From NCBI GenBank assembly GCA_017965445.1, contig JAGCPZ010000050.1:62001-126000 (forward strand): a stretch of DNA of 64,000 bases, given 5' to 3'. This document shows, piece after piece, positions 42,594-51,099 of the stretch. The position numbers were made by a program, and so were the translations under genes. The first letter of the stretch is position 1. Every line of letters starts with the position of its first letter. The notes under the pieces were generated by a model, which worked only from the letters and a program-made list of their open reading frames with translations, was not told the DNA's origin and made no database searches. Source of the stretch: Fibrobacter sp. (GTDB taxonomy: Bacteria > Fibrobacterota > Fibrobacteria > Fibrobacterales > Fibrobacteraceae).

Positions 42594-43346
42594 ATGGAAA
42601 AAAAGGTACTAAAGATAGGTCAAATTTCGGATCCCCACATCGGGGAAAACGAATGCCTTGTACAAGGGATTGATGTGCGCAAGAATTTCCTTGCGGCGTA
42701 TAATTCTGAATCTATGAAGGATTTGGACCTCTTGGTGCTTTCTGGTGACCTGGCGAACGAAGATGCTGAACCGGGTGCCTATTCCTTTATTGCCAATCTG
42801 TTGAAAGGGTCAAAAGTCCCGGTTTGTGTCATTCCGGGTAATCATGACGATGTAAAGGTCATGGGAAAGTTTTTTGATTTGGAAGGCAGGGTTTGTGACG
42901 GTAAATGCTATTACCGCTACGATATTGGCGGACGTTCCATTTTTTTCCTAGACAGTGCTGATGGAACTGTATCGGACAAGCAACTTTCATGGCTGGAGAG
43001 CGAAGCGGCTAAGGTAGAAGGGGAAATTATTTTGTTCCTTCACCATCCGCCTTGCTATTGCGGTCACAAGTTCATGGACATGAAATATTCGATGAAAAAT
43101 ATCGATGAAGTCCAGACGGCTCTTGCAAGGATAAAGAATTTGAAGCATATTTTTGTAGGGCACTATCATTTCGAAAAGCAAGTCGAGATTGGGAACCAGA
43201 TTGTGTATGTTACACCTTCGACACAAATGCAGATTGATCCGAACCAGTCGGTATTTTGTCTGAGTTCGGCAGCACCTGGTTGGCGTGTGATTGAATGGGG
43301 CGAAAATTTTTTGGAATCAAAAGTTTATTTTTCGCGCACCCCTTGA
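42594..43346 (+). CDS. Calcineurin-like phosphoesterase (CpdA/Icc-like)
   Basis: 250 aa, soluble. All metal motifs are present: ISDPHIG, LSGDLANED, GNHDD, FLHHPP and GHYHFE. Similar proteins hydrolyse cyclic nucleotides or other phosphodiesters. The start has no strong ribosome site. The coding strand is G-rich, unlike + strand genes left of 33 kb. Confidence 0.88.
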   Translation: MEKKVLKIGQISDPHIGENECLVQGIDVRKNFLAAYNSESMKDLDLLVLSGDLANEDAEPGAYSFIANLLKGSKVPVCVIPGNHDDVKVMGKFFDLEGRVCDGKCYYRYDIGGRSIFFLDSADGTVSDKQLSWLESEAAKVEGEIILFLHHPPCYCGHKFMDMKYSMKNIDEVQTALARIKNLKHIFVGHYHFEKQVEIGNQIVYVTPSTQMQIDPNQSVFCLSSAAPGWRVIEWGENFLESKVYFSRTP

Positions 43347-43381
43347 AAATGGTAAAAACTTTTGCTAAATTTTGGACCAAT

Positions 43382-43453
43382 GGCGGTTTAGCTCAGCGGT
43401 AGAGCACTGGAATCATAATCCATTGGTCCGGGGTTCAAATCCCTGAACCGCTA
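43382..43453 (+). tRNA. tRNA-Met-type (anticodon CAT)
   Basis: 72 nt cloverleaf: acceptor GGCGGTT/AACCGCT, D arm GCTC...GAGC, anticodon loop ATCATAA (CAT), T arm with TTCAAAT loop, discriminator A. CCA is not encoded. First pair is G-U, so not a typical initiator (C1-A72 mismatch). Elongator tRNA-Met is likely, and tRNA-Ile2 (lysidine-modified CAT) is possible. Confidence 0.93.
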
Positions 43454-43476
43454 TTATTTAAAAAAAAGAGGCGAGC

Positions 43477-43905
43477 ATGTCAAAAAAAGTTCTAGTAATT
43501 TCCCTTTTGGCAATCGCCTCTTTTTTTGCATCTTGCCTTGATTCCAAGAGCGATGCAAATTCTGCGAACAAGCAGGTGGTAGTGCCAAAGTCACAGCCGA
43601 TTGTCACCGTGCTGCCGTTTACGGCTCCTTCAAAATCCAACATTACTGCAGATAAGGCAAATGCTTATGCGAAGGCGAGCAACGGTCTTGTGGAGCTTGG
43701 CGTAAAGTGGTCCGAAAAGATTGACAAGGCGAAGGACTTCGAAAAGGTCCAGATTCTCAACGCCTACAATGTGGCTCGTGACCAGCTTTGTGCCCGCGCC
43801 GGCCTGCAGGGCGGTATTGCGGAATATGACTGGATTACGGAAGTCGCCATGAAGAATCCGGAAAACAAGGCCGTGTTCGAGCAAGCTGGATTCAAGGTAA
43901 AGTAG
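43477..43905 (+). CDS. Hypothetical lipoprotein
   Basis: 142 aa. Lipobox FFASC at about residue 20, a Ser/Lys/Pro-rich linker, then a helical domain of ~90 residues (NAYAKASNGLVELGVKWSEK). GAGGCGAG precedes the ATG. It follows the tRNA by 23 bp. No family recognised. Confidence 0.75.
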   Translation: MSKKVLVISLLAIASFFASCLDSKSDANSANKQVVVPKSQPIVTVLPFTAPSKSNITADKANAYAKASNGLVELGVKWSEKIDKAKDFEKVQILNAYNVARDQLCARAGLQGGIAEYDWITEVAMKNPENKAVFEQAGFKVK

Positions 43906-43940
43906 TTTAATTAGTTAAGACTACCGACTACAGACTACCG

Positions 43941-44095
43941 TTTTTTATCACCCCGGTTTCAGCACCCAGCTACATCCATAACGAAATTAAAATTTCTATG
44001 GATGTGCAAGTTACATCGGTGGCTGATTCATCATAGAAGAACTGTAAACGGAACTAAAGTTCCGAGCCACACAGAGTGCCGGGGTCTGTTTTTTC
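43941..44095 (+). ncRNA. Candidate structured RNA with terminator-like end
   Basis: A closing stem CCCCGG (43951-43956)/CCGGGG (44079-44084) encloses two arms. Arm 1: CATCCATA (43973-43980)/TATGGATG (43997-44004), with inner GAAATT/AATTTC. Arm 2: GTGGCT (44019-44024)/AGCCAC (44065-44070), enclosing GGAACT/AGTTCC. The end is GTCTG then six T (44089-44094). It matches no RNA class I recognise. It could instead be nested dispersed hairpins. Confidence 0.35.
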
Positions 44096-44166
44096 TAATT
44101 ACTGTTTGCTAATCATTATGAACTAGTAACCAAGTCTAGTAACTAGCTCGAATGGCGAAGTAACTG

Positions 44167-45567
44167 CTAATTGCGACAAAGTCGCTTATACACTTCTATT
44201 TGCCGTTCGATGATGCCGTCCCAGGTGAAGCATTCGTCGATGCGCTTGCGGGCGCCGGCAAGAAGTTTTTCAATCAGTGCAGGGTCGGCTTCGAGGCGCT
44301 TGAAGGCGTCGGCAAGCGCGACAGGGTCTTTCTCGGGAACGAGGATTCCAGATTCTCCGTCGATGACGACGTCCGGGATTCCGCCGACGTTGCTTGCCAC
44401 GATGGGGAGCCCAAGCTCCATCGCTTCGATGAGGACGACGCCGAGGCCTTCGGTGTCGCCTTTGCTATCGACGATGGCTGGGAGCGTGAAGACGTTGGCG
44501 GTGCGGTATTCGTTCGCGAGGTCTTCGGGAGAAAGCTTGCCTGTGAAAACGATAGACGCCGGAGATTCTTCGACTCCACTAAAATTGACTGGATCCTTCG
44601 ACTTCACTTCGTTTCGCTCAGGATGACACAAGGTTGGTGCCTGTGCTGAGCAAGGTCGAAGCAAGCTTGTCGAACCACTCTCGTCTTTCGTCTTTCGTCT
44701 TTCGTCTAATAAGGCTGCTTGTTTCTTCAGCTGTTCGGTCAAGTCGCCGCCACCGACGATGCGGATTTCGAATTTGTCTGTAGGGAGGTATTTCGCAGCT
44801 TCAATGAGGTAGCGGATTCCCTTGCGTTCGATGTGCCGCCCGACAAAGAGAATCTTGAACTTGTTGATTACAGGATGCGGCCCTTTCTCGTCTTTGACGC
44901 CTTCGGCGTCAGGTGCTGCGGTTCGGTCATACCGGCAAATAAATTTGCCGTTGCGACACTCACCTTGCAACCTACTCGTCTCTAGCGTAGTTCCGTACGG
45001 GCTCCATTCGACGTTCACGTCGCGGATGGCCTTGATTTTAGACGCAGTGAAGCTCGAGTTTGCAAAGACGGCCTGGGCCTGTCCGATGGCGAATTTCAAA
45101 AGCGGCTTGACCCATTTCTTTTTGCGGATAAGCAGAAGTTCTGCGCCATGGAAATTGAGCACAAGCGGAATCCTGAAAAGCTTTGCGGCGCCAAGCGCGA
45201 TGTAAGCATGCGGGAACGGCCAGTGGGCGTGTATGACGTCGGGACGCCACTTGCGGCAGATGCGCAAGCATTGGATGAATCCGTTTATGATGTAAGGGAT
45301 GGCGAGCAGCTGCAGCCAAGGCTTTGAGGCCATCTTGCTCGGGGCGCCTTCTTCGTGCGTGAGGATTTCCCAGTTGGCGGGCGCATAGCGGAAACGGTTG
45401 ACGTGCGTACCGTCGATGTCGTGGCTCTTGAGGCCCTTGTACGACGGGGCGAGGACTTGAATCTCGACACCCGTTTTTTTCAGATGGCTAATGGAGGTGC
45501 GAAGCCATGGAACTTCTGCGTCTTCTTGAAATCTTGGATAGACGGAGCCTATGACGAGGACTTTCAT
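44167..45567 (-). CDS. Glycosyltransferase family 4, with two in-frame repeat insertions
   Basis: 466 aa, versus ~380 usual for GT4. N-terminal VLVIGSVYPRFQEDAEVPW, second domain ILFVGRHIERKGIRYLIEA, and donor site NEYRTANVFTLPAIVDSKGDTEGLGVVLIEAMELGLPIV region. Two segments do not fit the fold. One is ~30 residues after GTTLETS (44880-44990), encoded by a GCGACACTC/CGGTCAT hairpin repeat. The other is ~50 residues after AALLDER (44575-44710), encoded by a gacgaaag repeat plus a 'GGATCCTTCG...CAGGATGACA' repeat. Both keep the frame open. It overlaps the gene at 45564-46031 by 4 nt. Likely surface-polysaccharide role. Confidence 0.88.
   Translation of the reverse strand: MKVLVIGSVYPRFQEDAEVPWLRTSISHLKKTGVEIQVLAPSYKGLKSHDIDGTHVNRFRYAPANWEILTHEEGAPSKMASKPWLQLLAIPYIINGFIQCLRICRKWRPDVIHAHWPFPHAYIALGAAKLFRIPLVLNFHGAELLLIRKKKWVKPLLKFAIGQAQAVFANSSFTASKIKAIRDVNVEWSPYGTTLETSRLQGECRNGKFICRYDRTAAPDAEGVKDEKGPHPVINKFKILFVGRHIERKGIRYLIEAAKYLPTDKFEIRIVGGGDLTEQLKKQAALLDERRKTKDESGSTSLLRPCSAQAPTLCHPERNEVKSKDPVNFSGVEESPASIVFTGKLSPEDLANEYRTANVFTLPAIVDSKGDTEGLGVVLIEAMELGLPIVASNVGGIPDVVIDGESGILVPEKDPVALADAFKRLEADPALIEKLLAGARKRIDECFTWDGIIERQIEVYKRLCRN
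44588..44628. repeat. Dispersed 'GGATCCTTCG...CAGGATGACA' repeat inside the glycosyltransferase gene
   Basis: Same flanks as the intergenic copies at 34663, 38403 and 48613. It is translated in frame as part of the second insertion of the glycosyltransferase. Confidence 0.75.
44924..44963. repeat. CGGTCAT-hairpin-GCGACACTC repeat inside the glycosyltransferase gene
   Basis: CGGTCAT, stem CGGCAAAT/ATTTGCCG around AA, then GCGACACTC. Same layout and orientation as 38151-38190, with a different stem sequence. Confidence 0.7.
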
Positions 45568-46031
45568 TGTGCTGGCTGCTCGGTTTCTTGCGCTTTGTTG
45601 ATGTCCTGGATACAGGCGGGATAGACGATGGGTCTTACGTTTTTGTCCAGCACGAGATCCATGATTTCGAAATTGTGGGCGCCAGACGTTTGCTTGAAGC
45701 GGCCTGAGAGGCGGCTCCAGCCGTCGATTTTCGAATCGAGGAGCAAAAGCCCGATTCCGCTTTCGTGCTCCAGAAGTCCGAGGATATCGCTTCCGCGTCT
45801 GTTCTTCGAAAGTGTTTCCAGAAAGATGTTCCAGAAATGCTGCGAATTGGTTTGGTTCCCGAGAATCTTGTCAATAGATTCGAAATCAAATTCGATATAT
45901 ACGAAGGAACTATTATCCTCATCGCTGCGGATAATTTCTTCTTGACAACGTCTCTCAAAAATATCTTCAGTATAGATGGAGATATTGTATTGATGTTTTT
46001 TTATCAAGTTGAAGAGGTCTTCCTTCATCAT
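45564..46031 (-). CDS. Small hypothetical protein, possibly a degenerate GGDEF-like fold
   Basis: 155 aa. The pattern SFVYIEFDFE ... RRGSDILGLLEHESGIGLLLLD resembles the core of GGDEF/cyclase-type domains, where R-x-x-D and a following L-rich strand are common. The GGDEF motif itself is absent, so cyclase activity is unlikely. GAGG lies before the second ATG (46028), which may be the true start. It overlaps the glycosyltransferase start by 4 nt, so it may regulate or accompany polysaccharide synthesis. Confidence 0.5.
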   Translation of the reverse strand: MMKEDLFNLIKKHQYNISIYTEDIFERRCQEEIIRSDEDNSSFVYIEFDFESIDKILGNQTNSQHFWNIFLETLSKNRRGSDILGLLEHESGIGLLLLDSKIDGWSRLSGRFKQTSGAHNFEIMDLVLDKNVRPIVYPACIQDINKAQETEQPAQ

Positions 46032-46059
46032 CGCCTCTAATTTAGTCTATTTTTTAACC

Positions 46060-47928
46060 ATGCAGCGATTGTTAAAATTAAAAAAAGTGCTGAAGAGTAG
46101 TGTTTTGGCTACTTCGGTCGAAAATTTTAAGGTCATCAAGTCGTTAACCGGCAAGTACCGTCCGTTGACAGCTTTCGAAATCCAGATTCTTGAAAAGAAC
46201 GGGAACAGTTGCGATGACTGGAGCAAGATTCTAGTCGAACCGGATTTTGACCCGAATCGTATTTTTCGTTCCAGTTTCATGGGCGATGTACGCCTGCCGA
46301 AGTTTTTCGGGACGCTCCTTCTGCCGGGTGACGTTTCAGTCGCTACAGGTATTTACGATAGCATGGTCCACAACTGCATTATCGAAAACGCCTTGATTTA
46401 CAAGGTCGCAATGTTGAGTAACGTGCTTGTGCGGAGCAGCGCTGTTGTGCAGAATGTCGGCACGCTTGTCAGCAGTGGCAAGATAAACTACATGGTAGGC
46501 TCTTCCATCAATGTCGGTAACGAGATGGGCGGTCGCGAGGTTCTCGTGTTCCCGGAAATTACGCTGGAGCTTGTCGATTTGCAGTTGTTCCACAAGGCGG
46601 AGCAGAGTGTGCAGGACTCGTTTACAGAAATGCTCAAGACCTATAGGTCTGATCTGGCGTTGCCGTTCGGGATTGTCGGCAAAGGCGCTGTTGTTTCGAA
46701 TACGAACATTATCCGTAATAGCTGGATTGGGGCACATGCGCGTGTCGAAGGTGCCGCGAAGATTCGCAACTCCATCATCATGAGTTCGCTTGAAGAATCA
46801 AGCCATGTGTATGATTCCGTGATTATGGAAAATACGGATGTGCAGATGGGTGTGACGGTGCATACCGGCGCCGAAGTGCAGAGTTCTGTATTGATGAGCC
46901 GTTGCAAGGTGGGGAGCAAGGCTATTGTGAAGTCTTCCATCATTGCGCCGTGCTGCCATATTGAAGAAGGCGAAGTCAACAGTTCGTACATGGGGCCAAT
47001 GACGCAGATGCATCATCACTCGTTGCTGATTGCGGCTCTTTGGCCCGATGGCTGTGGCAACTTGGGCTACGGCGCGAATGTCGGAAGCAACCACACGGGC
47101 CGCATGCCAGACCAGGAAGTGATGCCGGGGCAGGGAATGTTCTTTGGGCTTGGCGTGAATATCAAGTTCCCGTCGAACTTCCGCGAGTCGCCGTTTACTT
47201 TGATTGCAAGCGGACTTACGACTTTGCCGCAGCGTCTCAAGTTCCCGTTCTCACTGATACGTCCGGGTGATCCGCAACTGGTGGGTGTTCCTCCGCGACT
47301 GAACGAAATTGTGCCGGGCTGGAACTATGCGAAGAACGCGTATGCGCTTGACCGCAATGCTTACAAGTACTGCATTCGCGGAAAGGGACTTGTGCCGTCT
47401 TCGTTCTGTTCGATTTATAATTCAGAAATAGCCCGTCTCGTGTTTGATGCGTACAACCGTTTACAAGTCGGGAAGGTCAAGGACGTTTATACGAAAAACG
47501 ATATTGACGGTCTTGGCGAAAACTTTATGCGCGAACGTGTACGACAAGAAGCCATTAAGACATATAGCGAATATTTGGAACGCTATATATTGGATTTGAT
47601 GCTTTCGCTTGTCGAAGGGGACGAGTCGCTTTCGAAGCAGTCCCCGCGCGAATTGCGTAAGCTTATCGGCGATACGAACAAAGAAATTGCACGTGTTGTA
47701 GCGCTCCCCGAAACGATGGACGATCTGGTCAAACGTTACAGGCAGCTCGACAAGGAATGGTTCGATAACGTAAGTCATGGTCTGGATCGCGATAATGAAC
47801 GCGGTCGCCAGATTTTTGACGATTATGACGATGCACATCCGGCCGACAAGGGATTCTTGGAATGGGAAAAGTCCCGTTATGAAGAATCTACAAAGCGCTT
47901 GAGCACGTTTGCGAAAAATCTCGCTTAG
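46060..47928 (+). CDS. DUF4954 family protein (left-handed beta-helix)
   Basis: 622 aa from the ATG at 46060; an earlier in-frame start at 46009 would overlap the divergent gene. Central region (about residues 80-380) has hexapeptide-like repeats (VVSNTNIIRNSWIGAHARVE, SVIMENTDVQMGVTVHTG) as in sugar-nucleotide acyl/nucleotidyltransferases. The C-terminal ~150 residues are helical and charged. The length and order match DUF4954 of Bacteroidota, Fibrobacterota and Spirochaetes; function is unknown. Confidence 0.82.
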   Translation: MQRLLKLKKVLKSSVLATSVENFKVIKSLTGKYRPLTAFEIQILEKNGNSCDDWSKILVEPDFDPNRIFRSSFMGDVRLPKFFGTLLLPGDVSVATGIYDSMVHNCIIENALIYKVAMLSNVLVRSSAVVQNVGTLVSSGKINYMVGSSINVGNEMGGREVLVFPEITLELVDLQLFHKAEQSVQDSFTEMLKTYRSDLALPFGIVGKGAVVSNTNIIRNSWIGAHARVEGAAKIRNSIIMSSLEESSHVYDSVIMENTDVQMGVTVHTGAEVQSSVLMSRCKVGSKAIVKSSIIAPCCHIEEGEVNSSYMGPMTQMHHHSLLIAALWPDGCGNLGYGANVGSNHTGRMPDQEVMPGQGMFFGLGVNIKFPSNFRESPFTLIASGLTTLPQRLKFPFSLIRPGDPQLVGVPPRLNEIVPGWNYAKNAYALDRNAYKYCIRGKGLVPSSFCSIYNSEIARLVFDAYNRLQVGKVKDVYTKNDIDGLGENFMRERVRQEAIKTYSEYLERYILDLMLSLVEGDESLSKQSPRELRKLIGDTNKEIARVVALPETMDDLVKRYRQLDKEWFDNVSHGLDRDNERGRQIFDDYDDAHPADKGFLEWEKSRYEESTKRLSTFAKNLA

Positions 47929-47960
47929 GTATGGATTGAACGGCGCGGAATTTTTCTGTT

Positions 47961-48521
47961 ATGTTGTTGTATATTTTACTTTGTGTAGAAATTGCTGCAC
48001 GCATTGCGCTTGAAGTTCGCGAGGCGAGAATGACGCAATTGCGCGGCGGCGTGTTTGCGGTGCTGCGAGTGATTCCGCTGGTGAACGATATCGTACCGCT
48101 CCCGGAAAATCGCAAGGAAGTGCCCGCGTCGAAATTCGTGAAATTGCATGAAGAAGGTCATAAGGTGTTTCACCATGCGGTGTTGCGTAACTTGATGAAA
48201 ATCGCGTTCTGGATGGTTGCCGTTTGGTTTATGGCGGCGATGATGGTACGCTGGAATGCAAGCTTTTTTGAGGCTGTGCTGTGGCTCCATTTGGCGGCGA
48301 TTCCGTTCCGCATGCTGCTCCATTTTTACTGTTGGAGTCAGGAATACGAATGCGACAAGTATGCACTGGAAAAGACAGACAAGAAAGTCGCGAAGTCTGC
48401 CATGCGTGAACTTGCACTTTGCGAAATTCCACACACAGCCTTGTTTGCGCTCGTGTATCGCGAACACCCGACCGTCGCACTCCGCAGCCAGAGAATGCTG
48501 AAGAAAGTGATTAGTGGTTAG
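47961..48521 (+). CDS. Short M48-like membrane metalloprotease homologue
   Basis: 186 aa. N-terminal hydrophobic segment, HEEGH (HExxH zinc motif, about residue 63), two further transmembrane segments, and QEYECDKYALEK, which fits the third M48 zinc ligand and ExxxD pattern. Typical M48 proteins are ~280-350 aa, so this is a compact form. It starts 32 bp after the DUF4954 gene. Activity is inferred from motifs only. Confidence 0.6.
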   Translation: MLLYILLCVEIAARIALEVREARMTQLRGGVFAVLRVIPLVNDIVPLPENRKEVPASKFVKLHEEGHKVFHHAVLRNLMKIAFWMVAVWFMAAMMVRWNASFFEAVLWLHLAAIPFRMLLHFYCWSQEYECDKYALEKTDKKVAKSAMRELALCEIPHTALFALVYREHPTVALRSQRMLKKVISG

Positions 48522-48756
48522 TCAATAGTCATTGGTTGTTTGTTCTCCGTCATCCCGAGAAGCGAAGCGACGAGGGATCCAGTCAATTTTTGTGTTCGCA
48601 TTACAAGATTTCGCTGGATCCTTCGCTGTCGTTCAGGATGACGCGTGTAGCGACACTGTTCGGAATGACATTTCTAACCCCATACCCCATACCTCAAAGC
48701 ACCCGTAAGGGTGCGAGCTCATACCTCATTCCTAAAGCCTAACCCCTAAAACCTAA

Positions 48757-48784
48757 TTAAACTTAGCTTCTTGTACCATATATG
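48757..48784 (-). pseudogene. 3'-end vestige of a gene like 49105-49803
   Basis: On the minus strand this reads Met-Val-Gln-Glu-Ala-Lys-Phe-Asn-stop, nearly identical to the end of the intact gene (MVQEAKFE). Twenty-one bases (AAACTTAGC through TTGTACCAT) are shared with 49111-49131. Upstream sequence is unrelated, so only the tail remains. Confidence 0.5.
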
Positions 48785-48960
48785 TCGAAGTTATGTCCGA
48801 AATTTCCTATTTCTTTTTTTGTCAAATAAAAAAATAAAGTCTCATTTATGCGTAAGTCTAAATGACGCGAGATAAATAGTCAAATAATTTGAGGATAACG
48901 ATTGTTCGTCGTGAGAATGGAGGCGTCGGCCAAGGTATTGTCTTCGCAGTAGCGTGCAAA

Positions 48961-49004
48961 ACGAGAGTCGCGGGCGACTGTTTGCAGGCGCACATGACCG
49001 AGTG
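48961..49004. repeat. ACGAGAGTCGC...ATGACCGAG hairpin element
   Basis: Same flanks as 52709-52754. The centre pairs GCGaCTG with CAGgCGC around TTTG. Confidence 0.6.
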
Positions 49005-49078
49005 AAGCCGCTGACGCCGTAGGCGTCAACTCTGAGCTGGGGCCCCGCCCGCATGATGTACTTATTGCATTAAAAAAA

Positions 49079-49100
49079 ACGGACTTTTGGCGGTGAACCC
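49079..49100 (+). repeat. 22-bp direct repeat, left copy
   Basis: ACGGACTTTTGGCGGTGA followed by ACCC. It recurs at 49841-49862 with one difference and the same orientation, so the pair brackets the gene 49105-49803. Confidence 0.8.
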
Positions 49101-49104
49101 AAAT

Positions 49105-49803
49105 TTATTCAAACTTAGCTTCTTGTACCATCCTTGCCGCTTCTTCTATTTTGCGGTTCTGCAGGACTTCATCCACCTTCTTTTTCAATGTGTTCAATAT
49201 TTCGTTTTCGTAAATTTGAAAAAGTTGCTGTTCTTTTTTCAGGAACGGTTTGATGATCCGGACAAGGCAAATTATTATGCCGGTGATGATGATTGTGCTG
49301 GTGGTGATGCTAATCGGGAATGTGGTGCTTAAGTGGGTTGAGTAGAGGAAGAAAACGTAGCAGATATTGACGGCTAAAAATGCGAATGCAATATAAACCG
49401 GTTTCAAGTTGATGGGGGCCGCAGGGCTATCCGGTTGTTTTACGTCAAGCTGTCGTTCCGTGTTTTGGACGATATCTCTGAGGATGAAGGCATCCATTAT
49501 CGGAAAAAAAGAAAAGAAGACGGCTATCCACGGGGAAAATGTCGTGGTCGCTACTTCCCGCAAGTTTGCTTCGGCACGGAAAATCCACAAAAGCCAAAAT
49601 AGACGAGAAATGAATGCCGCAACAATGGTAATAAAAAAGAGTGGCATGAAGAAGGTAAACATGAATAAAGCGCTTCTGCCATCGATGTCTTCTAGAGCGG
49701 CTGCTAGTATGATGCAGTCTGCAATGGTGATAATTGCTAGTAAAACAGCAAAAAACTTAAGCGAAAGGAGTAGTTTTTCTCCATTTGGAGCGTTGTTTTG
49801 CAT
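49105..49803 (-). CDS. Multi-pass membrane protein, paralogue of 33089-33853
   Basis: 232 aa with about five hydrophobic segments, the TTTFSPWIAVFFSFFP segment shared with its paralogue, and a charged C-terminal helix. It resembles DUF4328-type proteins. It is flanked by a 22-bp direct repeat, and a vestige of a third copy's 3' end lies 350 bp downstream, so this family seems to duplicate locally. Function unknown. Confidence 0.72.
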   Translation of the reverse strand: MQNNAPNGEKLLLSLKFFAVLLAIITIADCIILAAALEDIDGRSALFMFTFFMPLFFITIVAAFISRLFWLLWIFRAEANLREVATTTFSPWIAVFFSFFPIMDAFILRDIVQNTERQLDVKQPDSPAAPINLKPVYIAFAFLAVNICYVFFLYSTHLSTTFPISITTSTIIITGIIICLVRIIKPFLKKEQQLFQIYENEILNTLKKKVDEVLQNRKIEEAARMVQEAKFE

Positions 49804-49840
49804 AATCTATCCTTTTTGTACAATATACAAAAGGTGCACT

Positions 49841-49862
49841 ACGGACTTTTGGCGGTGAGCCC
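49841..49862 (+). repeat. 22-bp direct repeat, right copy
   Basis: Matches 49079-49100 with one substitution (A to G near the end). Confidence 0.8.
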
Positions 49863-49919
49863 GGTTTTACTTGTGCAAGGGCTTTATATTTTTGTATATT
49901 CTTTGCCACAGAGGTTTTT

Positions 49920-50921
49920 ATGTCACGAATGAATGTTTTTGAAGTGCAAAATAGAATGGATGGTCGTGGTATTTCGCAGAGGAGCGGATTTTCTCACGCA
50001 GCTTTTTTAGTGGCATTTGCTTTTTTAGCGGTTTCTGCCCATGCTTTTGACTTGTCGGTCAAGGCGAATGTCGATAATGCGCAAATCTTTATTGGCGACA
50101 AGTTCAATTACGAAATCCAGGTGACGGCTCCTGAGAACGCTATCGTGGATTTGCCGAGCTTTGTGGGGAACCTTGGCAGCTTTGAAGTCAAGGAAATGAA
50201 GAACGAAAAGATTACCGAGGGCATGCCCAAAGGGACGGCGAAGTTCACTTGGCTTGCAACGCTCAACACGTTCGTGGGCGGTGACTTTTTGATTGCCCCG
50301 CAAGAGGTGAACGCCATCGTTGGCACGGATACTGTCAAGACGCACACGGACCCTGTGGCGGTCAAGGTTTCTAGCCGCACGACTGGCGAAGAGGCGGACA
50401 TTATCGAAGTCGAAGACCCGATGAACGACCCGAGACTCCCGCAGTGGCTTTATGTCTTGTTTGCAATTCTAGGTGTGGCTTTGCTCGTGTTCCTCGGATG
50501 GTTCCTGCACAAGAAATTTGCAAAACGCGGCGAAGCTCCGCAGTTGCCGCCGTACGAAGAGGCCGTGCTTGCCCTCAAAAATTTGCGTGACAAGAATTAC
50601 CTTGCCGAAGGCAACCAGGGCGATTACTTCATGTCGCTCGGGTTCATTACTCGCCGCTACATCGAAAGACGTTTCGAAGTCGATATTCTTGATGCGACTG
50701 TTGCCGAACTCAAGAAGCGCATGTCACATGTGGCAGGGCTTCCGCAGGCGTACAAGGAATCCGTCGTGACGCTTGCCGTTGAAACGGAACCGGTGAAGTT
50801 CGCTAAGATGAAACTCGAAGCGGAGCGCTGCACGTTTTGGATGGAATGGGCTGACCGCCTGCTCGAAGACACGAAGCCGGATCCTGAAGCCGTTCGTGCT
50901 GAAGGCAATAAAGAAAAGTAA
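49920..50921 (+). CDS. BatD-like secreted/membrane protein
   Basis: 333 aa. A 25-residue N-terminal extension precedes a signal peptide (cut near SAHAF). A beta-sandwich follows (VKANVDNAQIFIGDKFNYEI), like the N-terminal repeat of BatD (oxygen-tolerance) proteins. Next come a transmembrane segment (residues ~178-198) and a cytoplasmic helical domain (PYEEAVLALKNLRDKNY) resembling DUF4381. GAGG lies five bases before the ATG. BatA/BatB/MoxR partners are not in the window, so the role is uncertain. Confidence 0.7.
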   Translation: MSRMNVFEVQNRMDGRGISQRSGFSHAAFLVAFAFLAVSAHAFDLSVKANVDNAQIFIGDKFNYEIQVTAPENAIVDLPSFVGNLGSFEVKEMKNEKITEGMPKGTAKFTWLATLNTFVGGDFLIAPQEVNAIVGTDTVKTHTDPVAVKVSSRTTGEEADIIEVEDPMNDPRLPQWLYVLFAILGVALLVFLGWFLHKKFAKRGEAPQLPPYEEAVLALKNLRDKNYLAEGNQGDYFMSLGFITRRYIERRFEVDILDATVAELKKRMSHVAGLPQAYKESVVTLAVETEPVKFAKMKLEAERCTFWMEWADRLLEDTKPDPEAVRAEGNKEK

Positions 50922-51099
50922 GAGGCACTCACTCTCGCGACCATGCTTCGTTGATACGAAGCAATTGTCGCTCACAGCCCGAAGAAGAACAGCAGAAGAA
51001 AGAGGCCGCGAAGGCTACCGCGAAGAAGTAGTAGCGGGTCCCTTTTCAATAAGATCAAAGAACGAAACCACTTAGGTGGGATTCTGTCGAATGATTTTT

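Larger units (their letters stand above)
48522..49104. repeat. Repeat-dense intergenic region
   Basis: No intact gene. Contains two 'GGATCCTTCG' family repeats in opposite orientation (48549-48583, 48613-48643), CATACCTCAAAG with a GCACCC-GTAA-GGGTGC hairpin (48688-48728), a vestige of a membrane-protein 3' end (48757-48784), and an ACGAGAGTCGC...ATGACCGAG hairpin element (48961-49004). Confidence 0.65.
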
